This document shows, in pieces, positions 1 through 8,497 of a stretch of 64,000 bases of DNA. The DNA lies in NCBI RefSeq assembly GCF_019799965.1, contig NZ_JABGCJ010000006.1, positions 186,001-250,000 on the forward strand, given 5' to 3'. Made by a program: the position numbers and the translations under genes. The notes under the pieces were generated by a model, which saw only the letters and a program-made list of their open reading frames with translations, had not been told where the DNA came from and made no database searches. The DNA is from Modestobacter italicus. Its GTDB lineage: Bacteria > Actinomycetota > Actinomycetes > Mycobacteriales > Geodermatophilaceae. Numbering within the stretch: the stretch's first letter is position 1; each line of letters starts with the position of its first letter.

Positions 1-1989
1 CGGCGGGTGGCCGGCCGAGGCGACGTGCAGCAGGCCGGTGGGCAGGTCCAGGGTGGCGAACAGCGCGGTGGCCATCCGCTGGAGGCCGAGCAGCGGCCAG
101 CTGGCCTGCAGCCGGTCGATGACGGCAGCCGGCGCGGGCGCCTCGACCAGCAGTGCCCGGTACACGCTGCGCAGCTGGCCCATGGTGGCCGCGGCGGTGA
201 TGTCGTGCCCGACGACGTCGCCGACCGCGATGGCCACGTGGTCGCCGGGCAGCGGCGCGACGTCGTAGAAGTCCCCCCCGATCTCCACGCCGGAGGTGGC
301 GGCCAGGTAGCGCACCGCCACGGTCATCCCCGGCACCTGCGGCGGCGGCGGGGGCAGCAGCGTGGCCTGCAGGGTGTGCGAGGTGCGGGCCTCCAGCTCG
401 TAGCGCTGCGCCTTGGCCATCACCAGCGCCACCTGGTTCGCCAGCTGCTCGACCACCTCGACGTCCCCGGCGGTGAACGGGCCGCGCCTGCGGTCGGTGC
501 TCAACGTCAGGGCCCCCAGCGACCGCCCCTCCGCCACCAGCGGGACGCTGATGATGCTGGCCAGCTCCAGCTGCTGGACGGCGGCGAGCTCCCGCGGGTC
601 GCGCACCACGCCGGCCAGCCAGGCGTCGTCCGGCGCGACCAGCCACTGGGTGCGGCCCTCGGCCAGCGCCCGCTGGGCCGGGTAGGGCAGCTCCCGGGCC
701 GGGGGCGCCCACTCCAGCAGGGCGTCGACCACGTGCTGCCGCGCCGGGTCACCGTGCCGGGCCACCACCCGGCGCGCCCCGTGCTCGGTCACCAGGTCCA
801 GCAGGCAGACGTCGGCCAGCTGGGGCACGGCCAGGTCGGCCAGCCGCTCGACCGTCTCGCCCACCCCGGTCGCCCCGGCCATCTGCCGGGCGGCGTGCAG
901 CAGGAAGGCCGAGCGCTCGGCCTGCCGGATGGTCTGTTCGCGCAGCTTGGCGCGCTCCAGGGCCTGGCCGGCCTGGCGCCCCAGCGTCCAGAGCAGGTCG
1001 ACGTCCCCGTCGGAGAGCTCACCGGCCTCCGGTGCGTCCAGGTCGATCAGCTCGCCGTCGTCCGGACCGCCGAGCCCCAGCACCAGCACACCGAGCCGGC
1101 GGGTGTCGGCCGCCACCACCGGGACGACGGCCATCGCCCGCAGCCGCGCCGCCTCCAGGGCGGCGGCGACCCGCGGTCGGCGCTCGTGCAGCCGCTGGTC
1201 GACGGTGACCACCCGCAGCCCCTCGGCCAGCTCGAGCGCGATCCGCCCACCCGCCGCGGTGGCCAGCTCCGTCAGCAGCTCGACGGGCAGCCCGTCGCTG
1301 CGGGCCACGAACAGTTCCGGTTCCGCAGCGGGGACCGGGCCCCCGCCGACCGGAGCCGGGCCGGGCGTGCCCTCGTCGACCAGCAGCAGCGCCGCGCCGC
1401 GGGTGCGCAGCGCCGAGCCGGCCTGCTGGACGACGACCGAGGCGACGTCGGCCACCGACGTGGCCCCGGCCAGCTCGACCACGACCTGGTGCAGCGTGCG
1501 GGACCGCGCCTCGGAGGCCTCGGCCGCCCGGTGCGCGGCGAGGATCTCGCGCTCGTACCGGCGCCGGGCCGTCGCCTCGAACAGCGTGGCGCGGACCATC
1601 AGCGCCTGGCCGTCGGGGCCGCGCACCTCCACCGCGTTCACCAGGCAGGGCAGCAGCGAGCCGTCCGCCCGGACGACGTCGAGCGCGACCTCCCGCACGG
1701 CCCCCTGCATCCGCAGCAGCGGGGCCAGGTGGGTGTCGTGGAAGACCTGGCCGCCGGTGCTGAGCAGGTCGCGCAGCCGGGTGCGCAGCACCTGCTCGGC
1801 GGGCAGCCCCAGCCAGGTGCACATCGTCCGGTTGACCTTGACGATCGTCCCGTCCGGGAGGGTGGACAGGTACCCGCACGGCGCATTCTCGTAGAGGTCG
1901 GCGGGGTCGTCCTCCAGGAGCTGGTCCAGCCGCGCCCGCTGGTCCCCCTCGTGGCGCCGTTCGGCCGCAGCCACGTGGGGCGCCGTCAC
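1..1989 (-). CDS. rsbP: PAS-GAF-GAF-PP2C (SpoIIE/RsbU-type) phosphatase, RsbP-like, 3' end cut by window
   Basis: Probable Ser/Thr phosphatase that dephosphorylates an anti-anti-sigma factor and so activates a stress sigma factor. The reading frame is open to the window edge, giving 663 residues. A PAS domain lies near residues 30-150 (LYENAPCGYL near 32), two GAF-like regions near 170-330 and 335-510, and a PP2C/SpoIIE domain from about 530. The PP2C metal-binding motifs GGDFYD (about 570) and GDVVGHD are intact, and the frame leaves the window just after the SAGHPP motif. The GTG start overlaps the stop of the upstream hydrolase gene by 4 nt (GTGA), suggesting translational coupling. B. subtilis RsbP is a shorter PAS-PP2C protein paired with the hydrolase RsbQ, and the same pairing is seen here. 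The two GAF domains are extra. Whether the target is a SigB or SigF homologue cannot be seen. Confidence 0.88.
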   Translation of the reverse strand, partial: MTAPHVAAAERRHEGDQRARLDQLLEDDPADLYENAPCGYLSTLPDGTIVKVNRTMCTWLGLPAEQVLRTRLRDLLSTGGQVFHDTHLAPLLRMQGAVREVALDVVRADGSLLPCLVNAVEVRGPDGQALMVRATLFEATARRRYEREILAAHRAAEASEARSRTLHQVVVELAGATSVADVASVVVQQAGSALRTRGAALLLVDEGTPGPAPVGGGPVPAAEPELFVARSDGLPVELLTELATAAGGRIALELAEGLRVVTVDQRLHERRPRVAAALEAARLRAMAVVPVVAADTRRLGVLVLGLGGPDDGELIDLDAPEAGELSDGDVDLLWTLGRQAGQALERAKLREQTIRQAERSAFLLHAARQMAGATGVGETVERLADLAVPQLADVCLLDLVTEHGARRVVARHGDPARQHVVDALLEWAPPARELPYPAQRALAEGRTQWLVAPDDAWLAGVVRDPRELAAVQQLELASIISVPLVAEGRSLGALTLSTDRRRGPFTAGDVEVVEQLANQVALVMAKAQRYELEARTSHTLQATLLPPPPPQVPGMTVAVRYLAATSGVEIGGDFYDVAPLPGDHVAIAVGDVVGHDITAAATMGQLRSVYRALLVEAPAPAAVIDRLQASWPLLGLQRMATALFATLDLPTGLLHVASAGHPP

Positions 1990-2777
1990 AACCAGGCTCG
2001 GACGGCGGCGGTCGTCTCCTCCGGGTCGCTGAGGTGCGGGCAGTGACCGGTCGCGGCCAGCTGGGTGAACACCGACCCGGCGATGTGCTCGTGCACGTAC
2101 CGACCGGCCGTCTCCGGGGCGATCACGTCCTCGGAGCACTGCAGGACGAGGGTGGGCACGTCGACGCCGGGCAGGTCGGTCCGGTTGTCGGAGAGGAACG
2201 AGACCCGGGCGAACTGGCGTGCCACGTCGGGGTCGGTCCGGCAGAAGCTGTTGGTCAGCTCGGCGGCCAGCTCGGGCCGGTCGGGGTTGCCCATGATCAC
2301 CGGGGCCATCGCCGCGGACCAGCCCAGGTGGTTGGCGTCCAGGCTGGCCAGCAGCTCCTTGATCTGCTCCCGGGAGAAGCCGCCGACGTAGTCGCCGTCG
2401 TCGACGTACCGGGCGCTCGGGCCGACCATCACCATGGCGCCGAACAGCTCCGGGGCCATGGCGTGGGCCAGTACGCCGATCATCGCGCTGACCGAGTGCG
2501 CGACGAAGACGGCGTCGGTCAGCTCGAGCTCGCGCATGACCTCCACGACGTCGGCGGCGTACCCGCGCAGCGAGCCGTAGCGCACCGGGTCGTAGGCCGA
2601 CAGGTCCGACTGCCCGAAGCCCACGTGGTCGAAGGTGACCACCTGGTGGTCGGCCTCGAAGTCGGGCGCGACGAAGCGCCACATGTTCTGGTCGCAGCCG
2701 TAACCGTGCGCGAAGACCATCGGCCGGCCGCCGATCCGGCCGCTGACACGGACGTCGTTCCGTGTGCGGACGCTCAT
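1986..2777 (-). CDS. rsbQ: RsbQ-type alpha/beta hydrolase
   Basis: A 263-residue alpha/beta hydrolase of the RsbQ/D14/KAI2 family. In B. subtilis, RsbQ is needed with the phosphatase RsbP for energy-stress activation of SigB, probably by processing a small hydrophobic ligand. The catalytic triad is visible: Ser95 in AHSVSAM, Asp217 in CSEDVIAP and His245 in ATGHCPH. The HGYGCDQNMW start region and the long stretch RPE...DPDVARQFA also fit RsbQ, whose usual length is about 269. It is followed, with a 4-nt overlap, by the RsbP-like phosphatase, so the stop of this gene is the start of the next. The ATG at 2777 gives the family N-terminus; a longer upstream frame is a shadow of the P450 gene. 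The ligand is unknown. Confidence 0.9.
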   Translation of the reverse strand: MSVRTRNDVRVSGRIGGRPMVFAHGYGCDQNMWRFVAPDFEADHQVVTFDHVGFGQSDLSAYDPVRYGSLRGYAADVVEVMRELELTDAVFVAHSVSAMIGVLAHAMAPELFGAMVMVGPSARYVDDGDYVGGFSREQIKELLASLDANHLGWSAAMAPVIMGNPDRPELAAELTNSFCRTDPDVARQFARVSFLSDNRTDLPGVDVPTLVLQCSEDVIAPETAGRYVHEHIAGSVFTQLAATGHCPHLSDPEETTAAVRAWL

Positions 2778-2838
2778 GACCCCGAACCTACGCGACCGCA
2801 GCGTCCGATCACCAGCCTCCGTGCCGGCCGGTCCGGGG

Positions 2839-4089
2839 TCAGCCCGGCCGGACCCCGCTGAGCACCATGCCGCTGGCCGGCCGGGACGGGATGCGCCGCA
2901 GCGAGATGCCCAGGTCCTGCTCGGGCACCGTGTACTGCAGCCGGGCCAGCCGGATGGAGAGCGCCGAGAGCACCGCCACGGTGATGTCCTCGCCCGGGCA
3001 GCGGTGCCCGGTGCGCGGGTCACCCGCTCCCTGCGGCACCAGTTCCCAGGCGCCGATCTCCCGGACCTCGTCCCCGTCGAGGAAGCGCTCCGGGCGGAAG
3101 GCGAACGGCTCGGGGAAGAGCTCCGGGTCGTGGCCCTGCCCCCACAGGTCCAGCAGCACCATCGAGCCGGCCGGCACCCGCTCGCCGTCCCACTCGACCT
3201 CCCGCGGGGACCGGCCGCCGATGAACGGCGCGAACGGGTAGAACCGGCGCACCTCGTGGGCGAAGGCGACGGCGAAGGCCCGGTCACCGGAGCGCAGCCG
3301 CTCCCGGTGCTCCGGCCAGCGGTGCAGGGCGTGCGCCGCGTAGGCGACGAACCAGCAGATGGCCGTGGTCGGCCGGATCACGTTGAGCACCTCGACCGCA
3401 GCCACCCGCGGCTCGAGCACCTGCCCCTGGGAGTCCCGGTGCGCGGACACGGCCTCCAGCACCGATCCGGCCGGCGCCGTGCGCGCACCGGAGCGCACGT
3501 CCGCCACGATGCCGGCCAGCCACGCCTCCCGCCGCTGCCGGGCCCGGCGGGCCCGCCAGTGCCGCGGTGCCCCGGTGGCGAAGCCGTCGACCATCGTGGT
3601 CAGGTCCCGGGCCAGCGCCGGCACCTCCTCGTCGGTCACCGGGACGCCGGCCCAGGCGCAGATCCCGCGGGTGAGCACCTGGGCCGCCGCGTCGATCAGC
3701 ACGACCTCGTCCTGCTCGGCCCAGCGGGGCACGGCCTCGTCCCAGGCCGCGGTGATGCACCCGACCGCCTCCCAGACCCGGGCCGGGTCCATCAGCAGGT
3801 CGACGAACATCGACTTGCGCACCCGGTGCGCCTCGCCGTCCAGGGTGTGCACCGCGCCGTGGCCGAACAGCGTGCTCACCACCGGCTCGGGCAACGCCCC
3901 GCTGCGCCGGACGTGGCCCTCGTCGTAGAGGAACCGGGCTCCGGCCGGCCCCTCGACGCCCAGCGTCTGGCGCAGCATCACCCGGGTGCGCACGGTGTCC
4001 CGTCCGGCGGCGCGGCGCCGGTCGGGCAGCCAGGCGTAGCCCTTGGCCAGCATCGGGATCGACTCGTCGAAGCGCGGCCTGCGGATCAT
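2839..4089 (-). CDS. CYP152-family cytochrome P450 (fatty-acid peroxygenase)
   Basis: A 416-residue P450 of the CYP152 type, which uses H2O2 rather than a reductase to hydroxylate or decarboxylate fatty acids. The heme-binding Cys364 lies in TGHRCPGE. The CYP152 hallmark Arg239-Pro240 in NVIRPTTAICW supplies the substrate-carboxylate/peroxide Arg in place of the usual acid-alcohol pair. The length matches P450BSbeta (417). It begins at ATG 4089 (MIRRPRF), 58 nt after the SIR2-like gene and 61 nt before rsbQ on the same strand, so it may share their transcript. Being beside a catalase-like gene and a stress phosphatase suggests, but does not show, a peroxide link. Product chemistry cannot be predicted. 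Confidence 0.9.
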   Translation of the reverse strand: MIRRPRFDESIPMLAKGYAWLPDRRRAAGRDTVRTRVMLRQTLGVEGPAGARFLYDEGHVRRSGALPEPVVSTLFGHGAVHTLDGEAHRVRKSMFVDLLMDPARVWEAVGCITAAWDEAVPRWAEQDEVVLIDAAAQVLTRGICAWAGVPVTDEEVPALARDLTTMVDGFATGAPRHWRARRARQRREAWLAGIVADVRSGARTAPAGSVLEAVSAHRDSQGQVLEPRVAAVEVLNVIRPTTAICWFVAYAAHALHRWPEHRERLRSGDRAFAVAFAHEVRRFYPFAPFIGGRSPREVEWDGERVPAGSMVLLDLWGQGHDPELFPEPFAFRPERFLDGDEVREIGAWELVPQGAGDPRTGHRCPGEDITVAVLSALSIRLARLQYTVPEQDLGISLRRIPSRPASGMVLSGVRPG

Positions 4090-4147
4090 GGGAGACCCCG
4101 TGCCCAGCCCGGCGCCGGCACAACCACCCGTCCCCTCCCCGGCCGGC

Positions 4148-5722
4148 TCAGTCGCCGTGGTCGCCGTGGCCGAGCCGACGCAGCAGCCGCAGCACCTCGT
4201 GGCCGGCCCAGCTCCGCCCGGAGCCGGTGGCCAGCGCCGCGCCGACGTGGCCCAGCGCGTCGGCCAGCGCGGTCTCCTCCTCGTCCAGCAGCCCGCGGTA
4301 GGCCGGGTCGAGCAGGTACCCGGTCGGCTGGCTGGACAGGCAGCCGAGCAGGTCCAGCAGCACCTCCAGCCGGCGGGCCGCCTCCGCGTCGGAGACACGG
4401 CCTGCCTCGTCCGCGGCGGCCATCGCCACGGTCGCCACGTCCCGCTCCCAGAGCCGGGCCCGCACCGGGTCCTCCTGCAGCGCCAGCACCGTGCCGCTGC
4501 GCCGCTGGGTGGCCCGGTCGCCGAGCACGGTGCGCACCTGGTGGGCGATCCGGATGAGGTCGTCGTCGAGCATCGAGGTCCCGACGAACAGCACGTGCCG
4601 GGTGAGCAGCAGCGACTGCAGGACGCCGGCCAGGGCCGTGCGGTGGTCGCCGAGCTCCAGGTACTGCTCCCGGGTCAGCACGATGCTCTCCGGGTGGTCG
4701 GCGTCCCCGTGCAGCTTCAGCAGCCAGGGCCGCCCGGGCGCGGGCTCGTCGAAGGGCAGCAGCTGCAGCGGCCGGCCCACGTCGGCGGCGGCCAGCTCGA
4801 CCAGCGGGTCGTAGTTGGTGGTGACGTGCTCCTGCACCGGCAGCCCGGCGATCAGGGCGTGCGCCAGGGCGTACGGGCCCGGCCCGAACCGCTCCTGCAC
4901 GTACCCGGTGAGCTGGTCCCGGCCCAGTTCGCGGGCCAGCAGCGCGGCGGCGTCCTGCGGCGGCAGACCGGCCAGCCCGGCCCGCAGTCCGTCGTCCAGG
5001 CCGGCCCGGTCGGCCAGCTCCCCCAGCAACGCCTCCCAGGTGGGGAGGCCCGCGGCCGCGCTCACGCCGGCGCCCAGGAACACCGCCAGCTCACCGTCGC
5101 GGGCCCGGGCGCCCAGGTCCTCGGCGACGGCCCGCAGCTCCGCCGGCAGCGCCCACCCGCCGCCGGCGGCCCGGCGGACCCGCTGGGCCGCGGCCAGGTC
5201 ACTGGGCCGCCGCAGCACCAGGGCGACGTCGTAGCCGTGCTCCTCGGCGGCCCCGCGCAGCACCGGCAGCAGCTGCTGGAGCAGCTCGCCCCGCCGTCCG
5301 GCCGCGCCGCCCCAGCCGGTGCCCAGCGCGGGCAGCCCGACCAGCCGCCGGGCCCGTCCGTGCGCGGGGGCCGGGACCTGCCGCCGGGCCACCGCGGCCA
5401 GCGCCTCCCGGGCACCGTCGAGCAGCCAGGTCAGCCCCGCGTCGTCGGCCCGGTGGTCACCGTCGGAGTCGCCGGCGTCGTCCACGGTGTCGACCAGCCA
5501 GGCCCGTCGCTGCCCGCAGCCGGGCACCTCGGCGACCCGTTCGTCACCGGCCCACGCCCCGGCCACGCACGCCCCGTCCGCGTCCTGCTCGGCGAGGGCC
5601 TCCGCCGGGAGCAGCGGAAGCCAGCTGCCGGTGACCCGCCGCGTCCGGTCGGTGGGCACCAGCACGTCGTCGCAGGACAGCCGGGCCAGGTCGGCGCCGA
5701 CGACGAACACGTGCCCGGTCAC
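4148..5722 (-). CDS. Macro-like domain fused to SIR2-like domain protein
   Basis: A 524-residue protein. The N-terminal part (about 1-190) looks like a divergent macro domain: VFVVGADLARLSCDDVLVPTD near 5-25 and LVGLPALGTGWGG at 127-139 resemble the ligand-loop motifs. The C-terminal part is SIR2-like, with FLGAGVSAAAGLPTW (215-229), TTNYDPLVE (301-309) and KLHGD with a His at 338. SIR2-like domains hydrolyse or sense NAD-type ligands, and several SIR2 or SIR2-macro/SLOG proteins act in phage defence. The GTG start at 5722 overlaps the upstream stop by 4 nt; upstream in-frame codons are shadow sequence. No TIR, Argonaute or HerA partner is next to it, so a defence role is only a possibility. 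The domain calls are by motif reading. Confidence 0.75.
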   Translation of the reverse strand: MTGHVFVVGADLARLSCDDVLVPTDRTRRVTGSWLPLLPAEALAEQDADGACVAGAWAGDERVAEVPGCGQRRAWLVDTVDDAGDSDGDHRADDAGLTWLLDGAREALAAVARRQVPAPAHGRARRLVGLPALGTGWGGAAGRRGELLQQLLPVLRGAAEEHGYDVALVLRRPSDLAAAQRVRRAAGGGWALPAELRAVAEDLGARARDGELAVFLGAGVSAAAGLPTWEALLGELADRAGLDDGLRAGLAGLPPQDAAALLARELGRDQLTGYVQERFGPGPYALAHALIAGLPVQEHVTTNYDPLVELAAADVGRPLQLLPFDEPAPGRPWLLKLHGDADHPESIVLTREQYLELGDHRTALAGVLQSLLLTRHVLFVGTSMLDDDLIRIAHQVRTVLGDRATQRRSGTVLALQEDPVRARLWERDVATVAMAAADEAGRVSDAEAARRLEVLLDLLGCLSSQPTGYLLDPAYRGLLDEEETALADALGHVGAALATGSGRSWAGHEVLRLLRRLGHGDHGD

Positions 5723-6432
5723 CGGCTCCCCGGTTCGTCGGCCAGCGGCTGCCCCAGGGCGCGCCGCGCCGCGGCGTAGGCCGGCCGTCGGAACCGGGCC
5801 AACGGCCCGTCGGCGCGCAGCCCGGGCGGGGCGTGCAGCACCGCGTCGAAGTGCACCGGCGGATCGGGCGGGTCCGGCGGGGTGCCGAGGGTGATCCGGG
5901 CGAAGGGCTCCCAGGGGCCCGCCCCGATCGCGGCGCACAGCGTGACCTGCAGGCCGGGGCCGGCGGCGATCAGGCCGGTGCGGTCGGACGGCAGGCCTGT
6001 CGCCGCCGGGGAGGCGGTCAGCCAGACCGGCCCCGCGCAGCTCCGGTAGGCCATGATCGAGCCGTAGGGGCCGGCGGCGTCCCGGCGGAGCAGCGGCACC
6101 CGGCGGGTCAAGCGCCCCTCCCCGGCCGAGGACAGCAGCAGGTCGACCGGCGGGTCACCGGCCACCCGGACCGCCAGCCCGAGCAGGTCCGGGAGGGGGC
6201 GGGGCAGACCGGCCCCCCGCGACAGCCGGACGACGACGTCCTGGGTACCGGTCCCGTCCAGCCACCCGATGCCCGTGCGGCGGCCCAGCCCGGACCGTTC
6301 CAGCCGGCCGGGGAACGCGACGCCGACAGGGTGCATCGGCTTGCCGGCGCGCGCCCGGGCGAGGGCGGCGAGCGGGCGGGCGACCACCCGGCCCGCGGCG
6401 TCGATCAGGAGTGCGGGGACCGGGCCGACCAT
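5719..6432 (-). CDS. Catalase-like fold protein of unknown function
   Basis: About 237 residues and not confidently recognised. The segment DVVVRLSRGAGLPRPLPDLLGLAVRV followed by DLLLSS resembles the catalase core order (RFS, then RDPRGFA.KF, then D.V.NN). A HPVGVAFPGRL stretch sits where catalases have their N-terminal His region, so a reduced catalase-like fold is possible; no proximal Tyr heme ligand is obvious. Relatives are common in actinobacteria under loose names. It is translationally coupled (GTGA) to the macro/SIR2 gene downstream. The start is uncertain: ATG 6432 (MVGPVPALL) is used here, GTG 6465 (MTAPPAG) is in frame, and neither has a good ribosome-binding site. Confidence 0.6.
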   Translation of the reverse strand: MVGPVPALLIDAAGRVVARPLAALARARAGKPMHPVGVAFPGRLERSGLGRRTGIGWLDGTGTQDVVVRLSRGAGLPRPLPDLLGLAVRVAGDPPVDLLLSSAGEGRLTRRVPLLRRDAAGPYGSIMAYRSCAGPVWLTASPAATGLPSDRTGLIAAGPGLQVTLCAAIGAGPWEPFARITLGTPPDPPDPPVHFDAVLHAPPGLRADGPLARFRRPAYAAARRALGQPLADEPGSR

Positions 6433-6539
6433 GCCCTGCGGATTACCAGCCGGCGGTGCGGTCACCCATCAGTTCACGCAGTGGTGCGCTGCTGCCGCGG
6501 CCGGGCGCGCCCTCGGGCACGGCCGCGGAGCGGTGCCGA

Positions 6540-6641
6540 TCAGTCGCGGGTGGTGCCGCAGTCGGCGCAGCGCTTGCGGGCGCTGGAGTTGGTGCGCCTG
6601 CAGTTCTCGCAGGTCCACACGGTCCGTTCGATGGTGCGCAT
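6540..6641 (-). CDS. 33-residue RanBP2-type zinc-ribbon miniprotein
   Basis: A very short gene: 33 residues from ATG 6641 to a stop at 6540. The sequence WTCENCRRTN...RKRCADCG fits the RanBP2 zinc-finger pattern W-x-C-x2-C-x3-N-x6-C-x2-C, so it should bind one zinc and could bind RNA or protein. A good ribosome-binding site (AGAGGAA, 8 nt spacing) precedes the ATG, which supports real translation. A longer in-frame upstream start has no such site. The function is unknown. Confidence 0.7.
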   Translation of the reverse strand: MRTIERTVWTCENCRRTNSSARKRCADCGTTRD

Positions 6642-6825
6642 GTCCGGTTCCTCTCGCCCCGCCAGGTGTCCCGGCGTCGTCCAGGCGGCAGGCAGGGCCC
6701 ACCCGCCGCCTGGACCGACGCTAGGTCGCCCTCGTGACGCGGAGGTGTCCGTGGTGGAACCACTGGATGGCACCGGGCGTCACCCGCCCCGGACGTGTGC
6801 CCCGGGTGGCGACGGGGAGCAGGGC

Positions 6826-7458
6826 TCAGCCGCGAGAGCCGCAGCCGCCGGCCCCGCAGGCGCAGCCGCCGCAGCCGGCCGAGGGAGCCGGCTCGGGTCG
6901 GCGGGCGATCCGGGCGAGCCCGCCGGCACCGGCCAGGTTCGCCACCCCGAGGACACCGACGACCAGCGCGCCCAGCAACCGGCCGGCGTCCAGCAGGGTG
7001 TCCACCCCGCCGAGCGCCGCCAGCAGCACCGCCGCCGCGGCGACGACGACCGCACCGGCCACGGCGGCGGCCCGGCGCACGGCAGCGACCGCAGCCAGCG
7101 CGGGCAGCGCGAGCACCCCGGCGACGACGAACGCCCAGCCGGTGGCGGTGCCCGACAGCAGCGCCACCCCGACCAGCACGGCGCTCAGCCAGGTCAGGCC
7201 GGCACCGACCAGGGCGCCCGACCGGTCGAACCGGCCGTTGCGGGCACCGCGCAGCATCGTGGTCCCGCGGACGGCGGCCAGCACGCCGATCCCGGCCAGC
7301 AGCAGACGCGGCCCGACGCCGTCCCAGACCGCCGCCACGACGGCGAGGACGAGGAGGACGGCGCCCAGCAGGGCCATCCGGGGCCAGGTCGACCGGGCCT
7401 GCGCCGGGGTGGTCGGGGCGGTCGCGGCCAGCCGGCCGGCGGTCACGGCGTTCGTCAC
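6826..7458 (-). CDS. Polytopic membrane protein with Cys-rich tail
   Basis: A 210-residue protein with about six hydrophobic helices, beginning with ALLGAVLLVLAVVAAVWDG and ending with ALVVGVLGVANLAG. The cytosolic-looking tail after the last helix is CGGCACGAGGCG, four cysteines in CGGC-x-C pattern that could bind a metal or form disulfides. GTG 7458 is chosen because a GGGGAG site lies about 10 nt upstream. It is divergent from the DUF1206 gene that starts at 7585. I do not recognise a family. Confidence 0.65.
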   Translation of the reverse strand: MTNAVTAGRLAATAPTTPAQARSTWPRMALLGAVLLVLAVVAAVWDGVGPRLLLAGIGVLAAVRGTTMLRGARNGRFDRSGALVGAGLTWLSAVLVGVALLSGTATGWAFVVAGVLALPALAAVAAVRRAAAVAGAVVVAAAAVLLAALGGVDTLLDAGRLLGALVVGVLGVANLAGAGGLARIARRPEPAPSAGCGGCACGAGGCGSRG

Positions 7459-7584
7459 GCCGACCAGTCTCCCCCACCGTCGGCGCGGTGCACGGCTGCC
7501 CCGGCGGAGCACGCCCCGCTGTGCCAGGCTGAGCGCCGCCATCCCGGCGATCGCCGAGCACACGGGCGGCAGGAGGAACTGGTC

Positions 7585-8421
7585 ATGGGCACGTCGGACA
7601 CGGTCTCGGCAGCGGGGCGGGCGGGCGACAGCGACGCCCTCGAGCACCTCGCCCGGGTGGGCCTGGTCGCCTACGGCGTCGTCCACCTGCTGATCGCCTG
7701 GCTGGCGCTGCAGCTGGCCTGGGGCGGTGGCGGCGGCTCGGCCGACCAGTCCGGCGCGATGGCCACCCTCGCCGCCCAGCCGTTCGGCACCCCGCTGCTG
7801 TGGGTGCTCGCGGTCGGCCTGCTGGCGCTGGCCGTCTGGCAGCTCGCCGTCGTGCTGCGGTACCGCGGCGCGCTCAGCGGCTCCGGCGACGCCCGCAAGC
7901 AGGCAGCCACCAAGGTCGGCAAGGCGGTGGCCAAGACGGTGGTCTACGTGTTCTTCGCCGTCACCGCGATCCGCTTCGCCACCGGCAGCGGGCAGTCCAG
8001 CTCCGGGCAGGAGGAGCAGACCGTGGCCGGCGTGCTCGGCTGGCCGGGCGGGCGCTACCTGGTCGGGGCGGCCGCCCTGGTGCTGCTCGGCGTCGGGGTC
8101 TACCACGTGCACAAGGGCCTGACCAAGGGCTTCCTCAAGGAGATCGACACCGTTGACGCCTCCACCGGGCAGCGCCGGGTGATCGAGCGGCTCGGCCAGG
8201 TCGGCTACCCGGCCAAGGGCGTCGCCCTGGGCGTGGTCGGCGGCCTGATCGGCTGGGCGGCGATCACCTTCGACCCGGAGAAGGCCAGCGGGCTGGACGG
8301 CGCCATGCACACCCTGCTCGACGCCCCGTTCGGGCAGGCGCTGCTCACCCTGGTCGCGCTGGGCATCGCGGCGTTCGGCGTCTTCTGCTTCTTCCGCGCC
8401 CGGTTCCCCCAGCGCACCTGA
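7585..8421 (+). CDS. DUF1206 membrane protein (copy 1)
   Basis: A 278-residue membrane protein with six helices arranged as three repeats of a two-helix unit, each opening with an ARVGLVAYGVVH or GQVGYPAKGVAL type motif. DUF1206 proteins are widespread in actinobacteria and have no proven function. The ATG at 7585 follows a strong AGGAGG site at 7571-7576. The next gene is a paralogue sharing ALEHLARVGLVAYGV at the N-terminus and GLDGAMxxxxxxPFGQxLL near the C-terminus, so this is a tandem duplication. The 76 nt between them hold three short direct repeats of CGCAGCACCCG type. Confidence 0.85.
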   Translation: MGTSDTVSAAGRAGDSDALEHLARVGLVAYGVVHLLIAWLALQLAWGGGGGSADQSGAMATLAAQPFGTPLLWVLAVGLLALAVWQLAVVLRYRGALSGSGDARKQAATKVGKAVAKTVVYVFFAVTAIRFATGSGQSSSGQEEQTVAGVLGWPGGRYLVGAAALVLLGVGVYHVHKGLTKGFLKEIDTVDASTGQRRVIERLGQVGYPAKGVALGVVGGLIGWAAITFDPEKASGLDGAMHTLLDAPFGQALLTLVALGIAAFGVFCFFRARFPQRT

Positions 8422-8497
8422 CCCGCAGCACCCGAGCGCCCGCAGCACCCGGGCGCAGCACCGAGCGCCGCGCCGGCGGGTCGGGCACCATCACCGG

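Noticed and set aside
4148-5722. Thoeris or other named SIR2 defence system
   Set aside because: No TIR, pAgo or HerA partner gene nearby; only the fold resemblance supports it.
8424-8466. Short CGCAGCACCCG direct repeats as an iteron or attachment site
   Set aside because: Only three imperfect copies in a 76-nt gap between paralogues, with no replication or integrase gene nearby.
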